NCBI RefSeq assembly: GCF_000972845.2
Contig: NC_040017.1
Coordinates: 21,338,742 to 21,402,741, forward strand
DNA: 64,000 nucleotides
Direction: 5' to 3'
Source of the DNA: Larimichthys crocea
Lineage: Eukaryota > Chordata > Actinopteri > Sciaenidae
Numbering within the stretch: the first letter of the stretch is position 1; each line of letters begins with the position of its first letter. Of the stretch, positions 22,481 through 36,500 are shown one piece after another. Both the position numbers and the translations under genes were made by a program. The notes below the pieces were generated by a model. That model was not told where the DNA came from, searched no databases, and was given only the letters and a program-made list of their open reading frames with translations.

Positions 22481-25400
22481 ATATAAAACATAATAGAAAA
22501 AATACTGGAACAGAAGGGAGGCTCATCACTATGTGGTTAAACATCAGTACATCAGTATTTCATCACCATGTGAAACAGACTAGACGTCAGAGGTGTGATT
22601 GTGGTAATCCAATTTAGTTTTACGTCATCCTTGGTTTGAGACACTCGTTAAATAGGTGGCATTATGATTGTATTATTGTACTATATAATGTCAGCATTGT
22701 GCAGGTATCTTAATTACTTGAGGCTTTGTTTTGTCAAGAACAGCTGAATCAGTGCTGATATGAAATGATGCAGCATGTTATCATGTTTAGTGACCTTTAG
22801 TTGTTTTGCCGCTGTCAACATATCATCATACTACACTATCATATGTACTACATTATGATAGATAAGACTTATTTCAGACATTAGATATGAAACTGTTGTC
22901 AGCACAAACTTTAGAAGCACTTTTAGTGTCACACAATCTGCTGGGTCACATGATTCGGGACACTGACTTTACCTATTGCTGCAGGGCCTATTATTCAAGA
23001 TGGTTTAAAAGAGTTGGGGAGAAGACACAGTAACATTATGTTCTTACTTTGAGGTAATGGCCCAATTGCATAGTACCCTGCCGCAATAAATGGGCTGCCA
23101 AAACCTGTCTTCATAAAAAGAACAGAGCATCATACATGTGGAGTACCTCAAGAATTACTTTTTCTTGTGCTTGCAAATGCCACATTTTGCAGGTGCAAAT
23201 AATAACATGACATTTGCAAAAATTTCAACCAATTCCTTTTTTTAGACAGCAACTGTAAATTTTATAGAGCTGCTGTTATAAGTCGCCGTCACATGATCAC
23301 ACGATCACGCCTGAAGCAGGATAGTGCCCTATCGAGCTGTAAACACTTTCTCATCAAGCTTCAGGTTATAGGATTGTTCTGTTTCTGACTCCAGACTGTT
23401 AAATTAAATTAAATTGTATCACAAATAAAACCAATCCAGATAGGGTTGATCTCTAACCAGCCTATAGAACTACATTGTTTCTCCATATGATCACAGCAGT
23501 CTAATGAAAGCCTGACTCCACCTGATACCTGGATGAGACGTAACAGAATTGATTTCCTGCACAGTGGTTGACACTTCAGATGATGCTCACAGTCTGTATA
23601 GATTATTCAACATAAACATTAATAGATGTCTTTGTTTTTTGTCTACATATCTACACATCGATATGTCTTTAATACAGTGAGAGCACAATCATATTGATGA
23701 GGAGGTTCACACAGTGCGACACTACTGTAACTGTAACTACTGTTTACGTGCTCGTCACTGACATCTTTGTAATTATTGAGAACAGACTTTACTGCACAGA
23801 GAACATCCCGAGGAAAGCTTACTGAAGTGCTTTGCTCTTCAAAAAAGACATGACGCATTATGGTCACTCAGCTGCACACGAACAGGCAATACAATAATAC
23901 GCTGTAGCATTACTTTGATGATTCATCGTCCATGCACCAACAGTACATATGAATGTTTTCCACTTGATACGAAAAACTTATTTATCGTCACAGTAGTTCA
24001 TAAAACAAAACAAGCTTTTAGTAAGAGCACCATAATAATTTGTCCTGACATTGCACCGTCTAAGGCAAAGAGGTAGAACCTGTGCAGCAAGAGCTGAAGG
24101 CTCTCCCACCAATGAAAACCAAATACAGAGTGGTTCTCCATGTACAAAACATTGCTTCATTTTGCAAACCATTCATACAGAATAAGAGAACATTCTTCAA
24201 CATAAAAACATGAAGACCATTTAAAACTAGAGTAGTCCCGTCAGCCCTCTGACTGTACTAAATAATGCTGTACATATATATGAACCGAGGCTAGTATATC
24301 CTGAACAGTATGATGATCATTTATGTTTTTAAACTGTTAATGTGAGCATGAGCTGTAACATGCATCAACGAGTTCATGGGTGAAAGACTTTATTGTATGA
24401 GCTGTCTCTGCTTTTAGTGGAGATACATCACGGTTTCCAAACCTACAAGATCCTGGAGCTCTCTATCACACGTGACTGTGTAGCTGTTCCACAGTAGTCA
24501 TGTTCCTTTACCTTTCGCTAAGTGGACTGAATGAATTAGCATAAACAAACATCATGCGGCATTGTATTTTCTGCAATTGTTTAGCCAACAGCCCCAGGAC
24601 TTGAAGTGCTATGAGTCATTTTTAGTATTTGCTGTTCAGAATAAAAGAAGACAATAAACACACACTTCAGTGCCTAATTGTCTTTGTTATGCTTGTGCAT
24701 GAGTAGTTATCAGTGCCCAGAGCCAGACAATATGACTGGCAGTGCTATGCAAGCACAGACTTCTTGTTCATAAATTTTATGATTAATACAGACTGTATTG
24801 TAATCTGGGAAAGCATCCTGGCATGAAGGATGAGGATTATATATTTTTCATCTCAGAAACTAATTGAAAAGGGCCGCGATTGTGCTGTTATCATCCGTGT
24901 CCCCAGCTGAGTTATGGCCAAGGTGAGATATGACTGACAGAAAAAAAGAGAGACTTAATGAACAGCATGTGACTGTTAAATATGAAGGCGCTGGATCGTA
25001 GAGCTGGACATGTTTTAATACAGATATCTGATAGTGTTCAGATTAAGAGATACCTGCAGTCTGTTGCAAGCACCTTTTGTAATGGATGAATGAGCAGGCA
25101 ACATCATTCTTTTGCTGTGATAAATGAAATATAATTCCAGTTACACGTCCAGAACAAGGAATGTATCCAGTCTTACATGTTGGACAAGATAATACAGCAA
25201 CATATGGCAATGAATAAGAGGAAAGAATGCAGAAGTTTAAGTATATTATTTTAGTTTTTAGTGTGATATTTATTTAATATACCTTAATAATATGGTACAG
25301 TAGTATTAATTATGTATTGTTTATCAATTTACAGCTATAGACATAACCTATCACAAGATTACCACTGTAAGAACTTCCCATTGTGTTCAGTGAAGCGTTC

Positions 25401-25540
25401 ATGTCTGCACTGTGAGGCGTGAGCCGTGTTCAGCTGAACGTTTTGCCACCTCATGTCACCAAAACAGGTCCTTGTGTGCACCTAGCAACTAAATAACCGT
25501 ATGGTTTCCAACCATTTCTGCTTGTAACCCTTTAATTGAT
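22481..25540. other. Intergenic DNA, nothing recognised
   Basis: No repeat family or exon could be supported. Frames of 60 to 75 codons at 23643-23867 and 23978-24172 have no recognisable domain. Confidence 0.45.
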
Positions 25541-25690
25541 ACTTTGAAATGTTTTGAAATGTGCTTATTCACTTTCCTATAATCAGATTATCAGATTGAC
25601 ACCACTGTCATGTCTGTATGATAAATATGAGCCAGCAACAAGTTAGCTTAGTTAAGCATTTTTACACTTTTTCAAAGCCTGAAGAGGTAA
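25541..25690 (+). repeat. gcttagcttagcataaagac family repeat, copy 3 (truncated)
   Basis: Contains aatgtgcttattcactttcc, attgacaccactgtcatgtc, tgtatgataaatatgagcca and acaagttagcttagttaagc, following the 5' half of the family; the 3' half is missing. Confidence 0.6.
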
Positions 25691-26452
25691 AAGTATCTTG
25701 TGTTTCTAAAGAAAAAGGCAAAAAAACAGAAGAGTCATTATAAAAAAGAAGAATTTTGTGCAACAGAAATTCTTATTGTCTTTTATTTCCCTCTTGTTAC
25801 CTCTCAGATTCATCTTGGGACGCAAATCCTCGTTTGGTTGAATGAAGCAGTGTAAAGTGTCCCATGCTATTTTGCCCACTCAGCACAGCCTTAGTTGTAA
25901 AGTAATTTGGAGTATCTTTGCGCACAGTGTAGTGATGAAAGATACTTTTGAGAGCCTGAGAGCTTTTGTAGTGTGTCTGGGGAGGAATATAAACCATTTC
26001 AGAATAATAATGTGGGATTTGCGACTAGCATTTTGGATGTTCTGTGAAGCTGACTGTACATAAACCCACTTAAGAATCTGAATCTCTAACTTGCTGCTGA
26101 AATCATTGATACTTGCATAGATACTTTAGATACAGTGACTTATACACAATATAGCTGTATTTAAAGACAAGTAATTGGCCCATCAGTCATCTGTGAATCA
26201 AGACAGATGAGAAGATGTTTCTGCAGAGAATAAAATGGCTAAGTTGGCTTCATCATCATTTCTCACAGTCACCTGTTATCTCACAGAGAGGAAATATAAA
26301 GCCAAATGCATCCCCAGCTGAACGTTCATTGATGGCATGTGAGCTATAGTGATGGGTTTTATTAAGTCCCACTGAAGAGGGAAGAGCATATTTAATTCAA
26401 TCCCATTTTCTCACTTAGTGTAGATTAGAACAGGTTAGCTCATTTTCCCTTT

Positions 26453-26502
26453 GTACAGGCCCTGTCAGGGATAAACCTGACAGGGCCTGTACGGTTTATC
26501 CC
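26453..26502. repeat. Perfect 17-bp hairpin overlapping a second 10-bp inverted repeat
   Basis: Arm gtacaggccctgtcagg (26453-26469) and arm cctgacagggcctgtac (26476-26492) are exact complements with a six-base loop (gataaa). A second pair, gggataaacc (26468-26477) and ggtttatccc (26493-26502), overlaps the first, so the two stems compete. No function is known. It may be a mutational product. Confidence 0.85.
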
Positions 26503-26569
26503 TCTGCCGCTGATCAATCTGCCTATAAAATATCAATTTTATTTGTGGTTAAATGAAATCTGACTATTT

Positions 26570-26720
26570 CCTCTAGTGCCTCCAGGCTGAAATATCTCAA
26601 CAACGATGAGATGAATGCTGTGCGGTTTGATACAGACATTCATGTCCCTCTCAGGATGAATTGAACTTTTGACTAGCACCATTATCAGCTCAAATAATTT
26701 GTCTAACACTTTGCTTTAAG
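26570..26720 (-). repeat. Composite teleost repeat (gtcaggggatcaccaaagtc family), reverse copy
   Basis: Read on the minus strand it gives gttcaattcatcctgagagg, gacatgaatgtctgtatcaa and a cgttgttgagatatttcagc end, the same modules as the copy at 17690-17935. Confidence 0.6.
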
Positions 26721-26744
26721 ACCATTAGTCTTAGCTGTATTTTA

Positions 26745-27545
26745 TGCAGTGTTGTAGTCAAGACCAGCCAGACCGAGACCAAGTCAAGACCAAGACCAGA
26801 GTATATCAAGGCTGAGACAAGACCAAGACTTTGAGGGGTCAAGACCAAGTCAAGATCAAAAACAAGGCAGGGCAAGACCGAGTCAAGACCAAGACCAAAA
26901 CCAAACAGTGATATTCTGCCTACTACTAATGTAGCTAACATCTGGCTAATAATTGCCATATCTCTTTGGGTGTGGCACGTGTCTTGCAGCCTTCTGAGTA
27001 AGCATATTTCAGGATTTACAGACTGTGCTTTCTTTTGGATGCTGTTGCAGATACTGTATCCTCAAGTCACTTTCTAGCAGTGCGTGTGAAGGAGGGCAGT
27101 GGCGGCTAATCGCTGTTAACAGTGACAAGAATTTAAAATGAGAAATGAGTCAAGTTATTGATGCCATTTGGAGCAGGAAATTTTACCTAGTTCATATTCA
27201 TTTCTTTTTTTAATGAGCTGCTTCATAAAATACTGAGTTTTAATTTGTTGGACCAACTTTGCAGCTGTTGGCTCGTGGTCTTGAGGTTAGACCTCGATCT
27301 GACCTCTCTTTAGTTTTCTGTGCCACACGGGTGTTTGCTCTATAACTACAGACTGTGAAACAACTTTTTCAAGTGTAAAAGTATCTTCAGTTAATTATGA
27401 AACTGTGGCAGGACAAACTTGACATTATTAAGTGATTAATACGGAAACTCTGGTGACATCCCCACAGTTGTGGTCTTGACTAGTCTTGAAATAAAATCTG
27501 GAGTCCGAATTTGTCCAACTTGACTGAGACAAGACCAAAATGCAG
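26745..27545. mobile_element. caagacc-rich teleost repeat element, about 0.8 kb
   Basis: The left part (26745-26925) is a run of degenerate caagacc(a/g)agac units starting gtgttgtagtcaagaccagc. The right part (27468-27545) starts cacagttgtggtcttgacta and includes tctggagtccgaatttgtcc. Both modules are familiar ends of an abundant fish repeat. The section between (26926-27467) may be internal sequence or host DNA. An 89-codon minus-strand frame rich in Gly-Leu-Asp comes purely from the array. Confidence 0.55.
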
Positions 27546-30500
27546 TCGATTCAGAGACATTTAAAAAAGAAGGGCTAACAGGGGCCAACAATCTTTAATG
27601 ATATTTAGCAGATAAAACAGAAAAACGATGCATCAAACACTTCATCCTATAATTCACCTTTTTTTCCTGTTTTACCCATACTGTATGTCTATTAACCACC
27701 ATGATAAAGCGGTAGTTTTCCTGAATCTACTTTAGCGTTTGCTCAAGCCATGTGAAAAGTACTATTGAATAATTGCACAAAGATCCATCATACTATTGCA
27801 AGTAGAGCCAAAGAAGATACAGTTTTTAAAGCAAAAATCAATTCTTGTCTGGCGGCAGCATCCACGGCTTTATCTCACCGTTTAAAGGCTACCACTGGAC
27901 ATCCAGCTGGAAGACATCAAACCAAAGGTCAGGGCGAGGATGAGTACGGCAGTACCTGGAGGCTGAGAGCTCGGTAGAGAAGTGAGCAGAGGCCATGCCT
28001 CACTCTGACAATGCAGATGCTCTCCCTCCCTCCTCCTTATTATTCTTCTCAAGGCAATGTTTGGAAAATAAAACATTAGTTATGAAGACAGAAAAAACAA
28101 CAATTAAGTATTTAAGAGGTCAATGTTTCGAGACTAGAGCTATGAACAGAATAATTTATATTACAAAACAAAAAAGGTATTTGGTCAAAGGTTCACAGAT
28201 CGCTTTGTCTGAGGGGGAGAAACATTCTTTAGAGTTTTTAAAATATGATATTATTCTTGTCTTCATTATAGCACCATGATGTCTAGACGTCTACTGGGGG
28301 GATTATGACCAAACTACTGAGTTTTGGGAATACTGAAAATATGTGAACACAATTTAAAAATGCTTAATTAGTGTGTGTGTGTGTGTGTGTGTGTGCTCAG
28401 TCAAACACTGGAGCATTGTGCATGATATTATTCGGAGAGTGTTTATTTTGCCGTCATGACGAACATTATGAGGCCAACATACCAGGACAGTGCATGTTAG
28501 TAATGAAATATCTTGATAATTAGGGTCACTGTGTAAACACAAGCCATCACTCTCCCCTGCTTGTGATTTGAATAATTCAGTCTGCAAATTAGTTGATGAA
28601 ACCAATTGCATGGACTCATCGTGTACTGTATCTCATTTCAGATGCAGCCTCTTTTTAATTTGCAATGATTTGCTGCACAGTGTGTAGCATTGTAATTTTG
28701 GTAACTTCTTGTCGGGCATCATGATCCAGTTCTCCTGCACAGCACTCACTCTGCACGGTGAATATTTGCTTATATATACACATCAGGATGAGTTCATTCA
28801 ACTGTGGGAGCCACCCACAACACACAGTATGAAATGGCAACATTAACACGTCTCTACTGTCTAAAGGGAGTGATTTATTCACTATATTTTACTGCTCTTA
28901 CTTTGGGGTGGTTACTGATGTGGATCCTCTTTGCTTACAGTATGTGTCACCTGCCTCTTCGCAGTGCACTACAGGCCTAATGACACCCAAGACTGCCAGG
29001 CTCTGGAGGGACAGCTGTAGTGCTATGTACCGTTCTTTTAGTAGCGGTCTCCCCATTTGAAGCTTTAAAGAAAGGACAGCAAAGCAGCATGGCAACGCAT
29101 CACCAGTGTTAAAGCTTCTCTGAGAGTATCAAAACAGCATCTGAGCTGCTGCGGTGTCAAAGAATGAATGTCTTTTATTTAAACGACCTCATTCTCATGA
29201 ACCATGTTGTCCACTTGCATTAGCTGATGCTGTAAATGTATGCTCAGAATAGTTCTCCCCTGAAAGAAATGACATTGAAGAGCGGTAGTACTGTCAGAAA
29301 TATCACAATATCAGAAATAAATTATTTATTCACACTAAAATGTTGAAACATTATACCGAACTGATAACGCAAATCCCACAAAGACTGTCCTTGGTGGAGA
29401 CAGAGAGTGCTGTAATTATAAAAGTATCATTTGTGGTGAAAAGGACTGACTGGTAGGACAGGACATTCAGTGAAAAAAAATAGTTTTCTTCATAGCCTTG
29501 AGATCTAGATTTTAAACTATTTAACTGTGATGTCTTTGGCACAAATCTGGCATGGGAATTTTATTGCATTTCTCCGTCTGTCTTCACATGTTTTTGTTAC
29601 TCTTGACTGTCACCCATCCAACTTAACAAAAAAAATGATAAAAATCCACCCAAAGTACACTTATGCCAGCTGGATGTCGACTTGTAAAATCAGTTTGATT
29701 TAAATTTGGGAATCGCTGTCAGATATACGAAAAAGAAGCGCTGGCAATCAGCCTTGCTCTTAATTCAGTATTTGTTCGGTGAAGATTAAAGCATTTGAGA
29801 AGAGATTATATATCCTAAATAGCTCTTTTATTTTATCCAAGGTCACCTTAAACTCTGTTCAACTACAGCACATATCTTCAGCCTCCAAGTACCGCGATTA
29901 CTCATAGAAAAACATTGAGCAACTTGTGTTGAAATCAGACTGGTTAAATAGCTTTTTATACTAGAATCACTTCCAACACATTTACTTTATTTTGTAATCA
30001 GAAATCTGTTGACTGCTTTTTAAATTAAAACACGGAATTATTATCGGACACATTTTCTTTCACCAAAGGTTTCAGATTTAGATTTACTGACACGATAATG
30101 TTACTGACCTGCTGTTTGAGTTATTATTGATGCATTCATACATCACTCTACTAATTTACAGCCATTTCAAAACCATTCTAGCCAGTGCAGCAATAGTAGA
30201 TTTAATCAGGCATCAATCTAAACATGCCTTATTTGATTTGTGTGGATATTCTGTTTCTACGTACACACTACCTACCTGATCTTCTTCTGTCTTAGTATGA
30301 GAATAGAAACGCTGTCAGTAATGAATGTGATATCATTATTATTGTTCAACACACCTCTTGTTGTGTTCTGGTAGTTCATAGAAAAAAAGACCGTTCTTGA
30401 CAGCGTAGCTGTGGTAACTAGGAAATTTCGAAAACTTTTTAATTGCAGTTAACACAGTAAAACTTGCCTCGTGTAGCCTTTATACCAACAGAATTACACA

Positions 30501-33500
30501 GAGACAGAGAGAGAGAAATAACAATATGAGACCCAATTAAGCCTGGCTAAAACATTGCTTTTCACACCTGATGAAATCCTGTCTGTTTTCATAAAGACCC
30601 CTCACGCTGCAGTTCCCATTCACTTAAATTAAATAAGGGAACTTTTTAAACACAGGGGAGGAAAAGTAATCTGTAATGCCTAGACTGTTGCTCGATGAGC
30701 TGTGTCCTCCACACGGAGGAACTGATTCGAACAGTAGCCTTATAGGATGGGATTAATTACTGAAAGTGGATTGCATATCGTTATCTGTTTGTTAGTTTAT
30801 TTAACAAGGACAATACAGATAAGGATGGTTACACAGGAAATTCAACGGTTCTAATGTATATATGGCATCCAACTGAAGCTAATTTGTAGATTTGGTTATT
30901 GTTTTAAGTTTAAATCAACTGACTGTGAACATGTGAAAAGCATGCATGTTGTACATGACTTTAACATGGATGTATCATGTAAATAAATCATGTTCTGTCT
31001 GTCTGGAGTTCATAAAAATAACGGTGAAATAATAGTCTGAAAGTTCAAAGAAATGAAGCTGTAAAAAAACAAATTCTCTAAAATAATTAAATATTTATGC
31101 TAATTTAATCACAGTATCACGTACAATAGAGCCTATGAAGCTGGCTTCTTTAAAGACCTGCTCAGCAGAGACATTGTCATGTAGCATTATCCATAACAAT
31201 GAAAATTTACATACAAATTAGGACACTATAAAGCCCACTTAAGAGTTTACAGGCCACTAACTATCTAATTAAACCATCAAATTAAAGCTGAAATAATAAC
31301 TCACACTCCTGCTTCCGTAAGGCCTACTCAGCAAAATGTAAATATAAAATTTAAAAAAACATAAGTAAGCAACAAGGTTTCAGTTCAACTCTGACTCTGA
31401 AAGAAAAAGAAAAAAAGATAGAGATTTGTAATTATATCTTGGTACACATGTTCTCTTCAGTCCAGGGTCAATGAGTGCAAATTCTCCATCACTATTGTCT
31501 TTAATCCAGGCAGTGAGACTGTCCAGAGGGCTTTCTGGATCTGAGAGTTCAATTATAACTGTAATGTAATCTGGGGTCAAACAGTCACTGCTTCAAAAGC
31601 AGTCAATGAAATCTATACAAGCCAGTGGAGTAGATAGATTGATAGGATCTCCCTCATGGATTGAACGCCTATTGTTTCTTTATGTACAGAGTCAAAACAA
31701 CTCTTCTAGTTGGAAAGGGGTTAAAAGAATCAGCTTAAAAAAAACAGTTGCTGTTAGCTAATGTTAGTTCAGGTTTTTAGCCAAGCTGCCTGGACTGTGT
31801 CAGTGTTTGTACCACAGGCGTTTTGGACCAATAGGAAGAAGAGGTTTTTATGTTTGGGGCGTGGGAAGAATAGTTATGGAGACTGTGGAGCTGATGTCAT
31901 GCCAGAACCGGAGCTGGGCAAGCTGGCAAGTGACTGTGTGAGAAGCCGCCAGACAAGATTAGTGAAATAAAACGCTGAAAAACAGACAGACGCTGAGCTG
32001 GGCTTTGTGTAAGTAGTATTAACTGGTTGCTATGTCTTATGTTTGTTGCACTGTTAACAAAGTTGTCGACGTTTTAACAAATACACGCGTACAGTTGTCC
32101 ATATTTACGAAAGAAGCATCACTCTCTGAAACTGGGGGGCACTAAAATCGCATAAAATCCAAATTTCTATGTCACATTGCTTTAATTTGACTCCAGATTT
32201 CCTGTCAGGTTGGTGTTGGCAAAAAATCCTGTCACATGCAACCTACATGCAATTCCTCACAAACTCACCCTTAGAGTACGGCTTTGATGCTCACACAATT
32301 TCTTAAAGCGAAAAGCATTTTTGACAAAGACATCTTCTACCGATGCTTGACACTAAAAGATATTAACCTTTCCATGTTTTTCAATACATTTGCAGATTTA
32401 AAAAAAAATATTAAGAAGTGATTGGATGTTCCAAAGCCATATTATTGTGTCTTTGATTTCAGTAATTGAAAAATGAAATTATTTTGATGTGTGAAAGCAT
32501 AGTCTTAGAGACTAATTTGCGTATCCAATAGGATTACAGATGATTGCTACATGCACTGTCAAGGTTAAAGCATTTTATTGGATTTTCTGAGGTTTGATTT
32601 CTCCTCAGTTGGTGTTTTTTTTTTTTTTTTGCAGTGTAATCATTGGAACTGATCAGCACAGACCTTGGGAAAATATTGGCTTAGTTTGAGTTTTAAATGG
32701 TGAAAAACAGAAGATAATGAACTTGCTTTTTTTGCTTTACTGTTGAGGTTTTAGTGCCTGACAAGATGAACTAATGCCCACACAAGCAGAACAAGAGTCA
32801 GACTCCTAATCTTAAATCTCAGGGCAGGTTTATTATCTGAAGAGTACCTCTGGGACTTTTGGGATTTACCTCTGGTTGACCTATATCTACTGCAGGTCTT
32901 ATATGTGTCAAATCATTCATCTGGATTTTGGAAGATGCATGCTTTGTTTGAATTTTTCTGCCTAATTGATATGCAAATGTGTCCTAATCCTCATGCGATT
33001 TAATGCTATTTGGAGGAAGTACATTAATGTGCTCTAAAGAACTGAATCTGATCAAATGTCCATGTCTTTTGTAGTGCTTTGAAGCATCATGCGGTCTGTT
33101 TTTTCAACAGTATGACCTAGGTTGAAATTCCTTTGTGTTGCTGCAGGCTTTGATGACTAAACATGCCTTTATGTGGTTTGAAATGGTTCTATATGTGCGT
33201 GATATACTGGGATTTTTTTTTTCATTCACACTCAATCTAATTTATAGGCATGATGTTCTTTATTAACAGCGGGTTGCCATCAGCCGTTTGGCTCGCAGCA
33301 GAAATAGTCATGGACAGTTTAATGCTAATGACCCTAGCCCTGCATTATGCTGCTCAATCTACTGTTTGGAGGTATTCGCCAGCCAAGTGTTCCAGCTGTG
33401 CCAATAATTCCAGTAATGCATAACTACAGAACAAGAAAAACTACAGCAGGTGTATCTGATAATGAAGTCTGGAACAAAATGTTGCAAGAAATAAAATAAA

Positions 33501-36500
33501 ATCAAAAAAATATTCTTCCTATTGTTTTAAAGTTTCTCCATCCTGTCACGCTCGCAACTTTTTCAAAGTCAACGCTGGCGATACATCACCGGCTGCCATG
33601 TGAGTATGTAACCATAGAAATTTGAGCTTTGTTTGCTTTTTATTCACATGCTTTTGTACTAGTTTGAAGAAAGCATTTGTTGCAAGGTGAGATGCAGGGC
33701 AGCTTGGCACAATATGTGGAAGAGAAAACATGATGCTGGCCAACAGATGTGAAGGACAAATAGGACTTAATTGGATAGGTTTTTATTTTACTTTATTTTT
33801 TAAATAAAACAAAGAAAATCAGAAAAAAAGAAATCACTTCACATCCTTCTTCATATCTGAAACATTTATGGTACTACTCTTCATATAGGAAACAAACATA
33901 CAGTATGAGAGCCCGCCTCTCCATTTAAAACTGGCCTATCAGGCTATAGAGGCAACAAGGTTAACAAGAAATATACATAGTTTTTTTAATTTGCTCATAC
34001 CAAAAAGGTCTCAATTGATTCTTTAATATATACAAATACAAATATTAAACCAGTTATATGCACATCATGCAGTATTTGTCTTAATTAACTGAAATTTCTT
34101 CACACACCTGATATCCAATCAAATCTATGAACCCGCCTACTCACACACCACATACAAGGGTCACCTTTGAGGTGTGCTTCCTGTTTGAGCACCAGCACAA
34201 GATGGCTTCCACAGAGGACTCAAAACTGACAGGTTGTGTTTTTGATTACATTAATCATGTTTTTAAGATATTCACTTAACTCCAGTGTTGAATGTTGCTG
34301 TGGGTAAGAAAGAGGCCATCTTTCTTACAGAACACGTTGTTGAGTTCGCTCTTATTTGTGATCATGTGTGACCAAAGTAGCGCATTTAATGTCTTTAAAC
34401 AGCTTTTTGTACATACAAGCATTCAGATCATGGCCCTCTGGCTACTTGTACCACAGGGGGGTGTCTGCACTTGCCTGGAGGGATGATACCTACTTTAAAA
34501 ACATTTATTAAATGTGGATTCAAAAAGATTCACATTAAATCAACCATACTACTTGATACTAGAGTTGCAATTGAGAAAGTGTGAAAACCAGGTGAGCAGA
34601 GAAGTGGAGATGAATAAACAGATCAAATAGACAGCCAAAGGTTATGAATAAAGGGCTGAATTAATTAGATAAAAGCAAGTGTTGAGTGGTATAGTAAGAG
34701 ATATAGTAAAAAATACCGTGGTAGTATACTGCAAACTGGACCAAATCAACCAAAGCACTGACAGTCCAAGTATATGAAAAAAAGATGCCGACATAATTAC
34801 AAGTATTAATTTAAATGACCACATTAGGAGCATGAATGGTGGTGCACTTGTATACAGAAGGTGAGTTAAATCAGACAGAAAAGATGGCTCAAGGTATATA
34901 TAGTTTGTGTGTATATATATATATAAAAATAAAATGTTGCATTAGGTAGACCACTTGAAAGAGATAAAAAGGTGAAAGTGGGTCAATAACACCAAGCTCT
35001 GAAAAAATGCAGAGTGCGAGTCTGAGTGTTTCAGAGTTCAGGAGGACTGAAACAATATTTCTCTTCAACACATATTGAGACAAGAAAGAGACCCATTCAG
35101 GCCCATCCGAGCCAACTTGACATACACTCTACCCTGACAAATTTATTACCATTAAGCCTCTGTAAGGTACCACGTGACTCGTGATTTATTACAGTCACCT
35201 GCTGTGGGTTTGGTGGGATGCAAAATTGCCTGTGTGTGCATCGGCTGATAAAATGTGCAGCATGTGTCTGACAATTAGGTATTTAGGTGTTTTCTGTTGG
35301 GGCAAAGACAGAGAATGATGGAGATCATTATTGTATGCCATTTACATATTGAGATGAGAATACAGTATATTTGTAAAGCCTTTCTTTTGCAAAACAAGCA
35401 AGCCAAATTCACCCTGTAATGGTTATTTATTAATAGGAAATAATCAACTGAATGTAAGTAAATCATTAAATCATCCCAACACAATGCTCTTTGACATTTA
35501 CTTGCAGTAAATGTTGGATTTCCTTTCTCAAAAACATGTATAAATGTGATTTAGAAGCCGCTCCCACATGTATGTTGCTGACAAAAAAAGGCAGGAAACC
35601 AATTGAGTGCACATGTTTCATCCCTCGAAGGCATGAAGAATTGATGACCTGTGGTGATATATTTGGAATATCATTTCCTGTAATAATTTGCTATGGGGTG
35701 GGGGGTGGACGGAAATCCGCAGGAGCACTGTTCGACTTTACAAATGCTGTTTTGCTAAAATAAGTTTAAAAAAAATGTGAATATGTCTTTGAGGGGGTTA
35801 TATATGGACTGGGCAGAGGCATGCAAACACACATTACAATCCATTATTCTTATTCTACTCCCATCGGTCGATAGGACCATGTTACATATCACACAAATGC
35901 GGATCCATGGACATATTATGTGAGGTAAATTGAATTTTACAACCCTCTGCCTGCTACACTTATGTGTTCTATGCATGAGAAAATCTACATTTCGTTTCGA
36001 TAAGCCTTGTTCTTGCTCAGCCATTGGGGGTCACTTACGAGGGTCTGATTCAATTATTCTTCCGTTCACAACAGGAGGAAAACATTTTCATGGTGAATGG
36101 TTTGCTTAAATAGATTACCATCTCAAATAATTCAATTTCCGTTAATTTGATTGATTTCATACCAAGGGGGGAAAGAAATCTTAATTTAAAACCATTGCAT
36201 CTCTAATCAAACATTAAGTGCGAAAAGAGGCCTGGACGAAAATCGTTTCTTACCAGTTTCCCCACTAATTTAAATAGAAAATGCTGACGGCTGCCCTATT
36301 AAATGGCAGCACCAGTGTTCAGTGTGTAACTAGCTCATATGCAAGCTCCAAAACAAACTGCTTAACTGTTTGCAAGCTGCATAGCCTGAGAACACATAAT
36401 CACACATGACCATACGCAGACATACAGAGAATCTATGACTGGGCATTACCATGGAGGATCCAGATGAAGCAGTTCAGTCATCTGATCCACTCCTATTCAT

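Noticed and set aside
26757..26915. Possible CRISPR-like or satellite array
   Set aside because: Units are degenerate, with no spacers, and belong to an interspersed fish repeat in a eukaryotic genome.
26690..26959. 89-codon minus-strand frame with Gly-Leu-Asp repeats
   Set aside because: Entirely a product of the caagacc tandem array in a dispersed element.
31380..31580. 66-codon minus-strand frame reading like an acidic peptide
   Set aside because: Short, unrecognised, no flanking exon signals. Kept out for lack of support.
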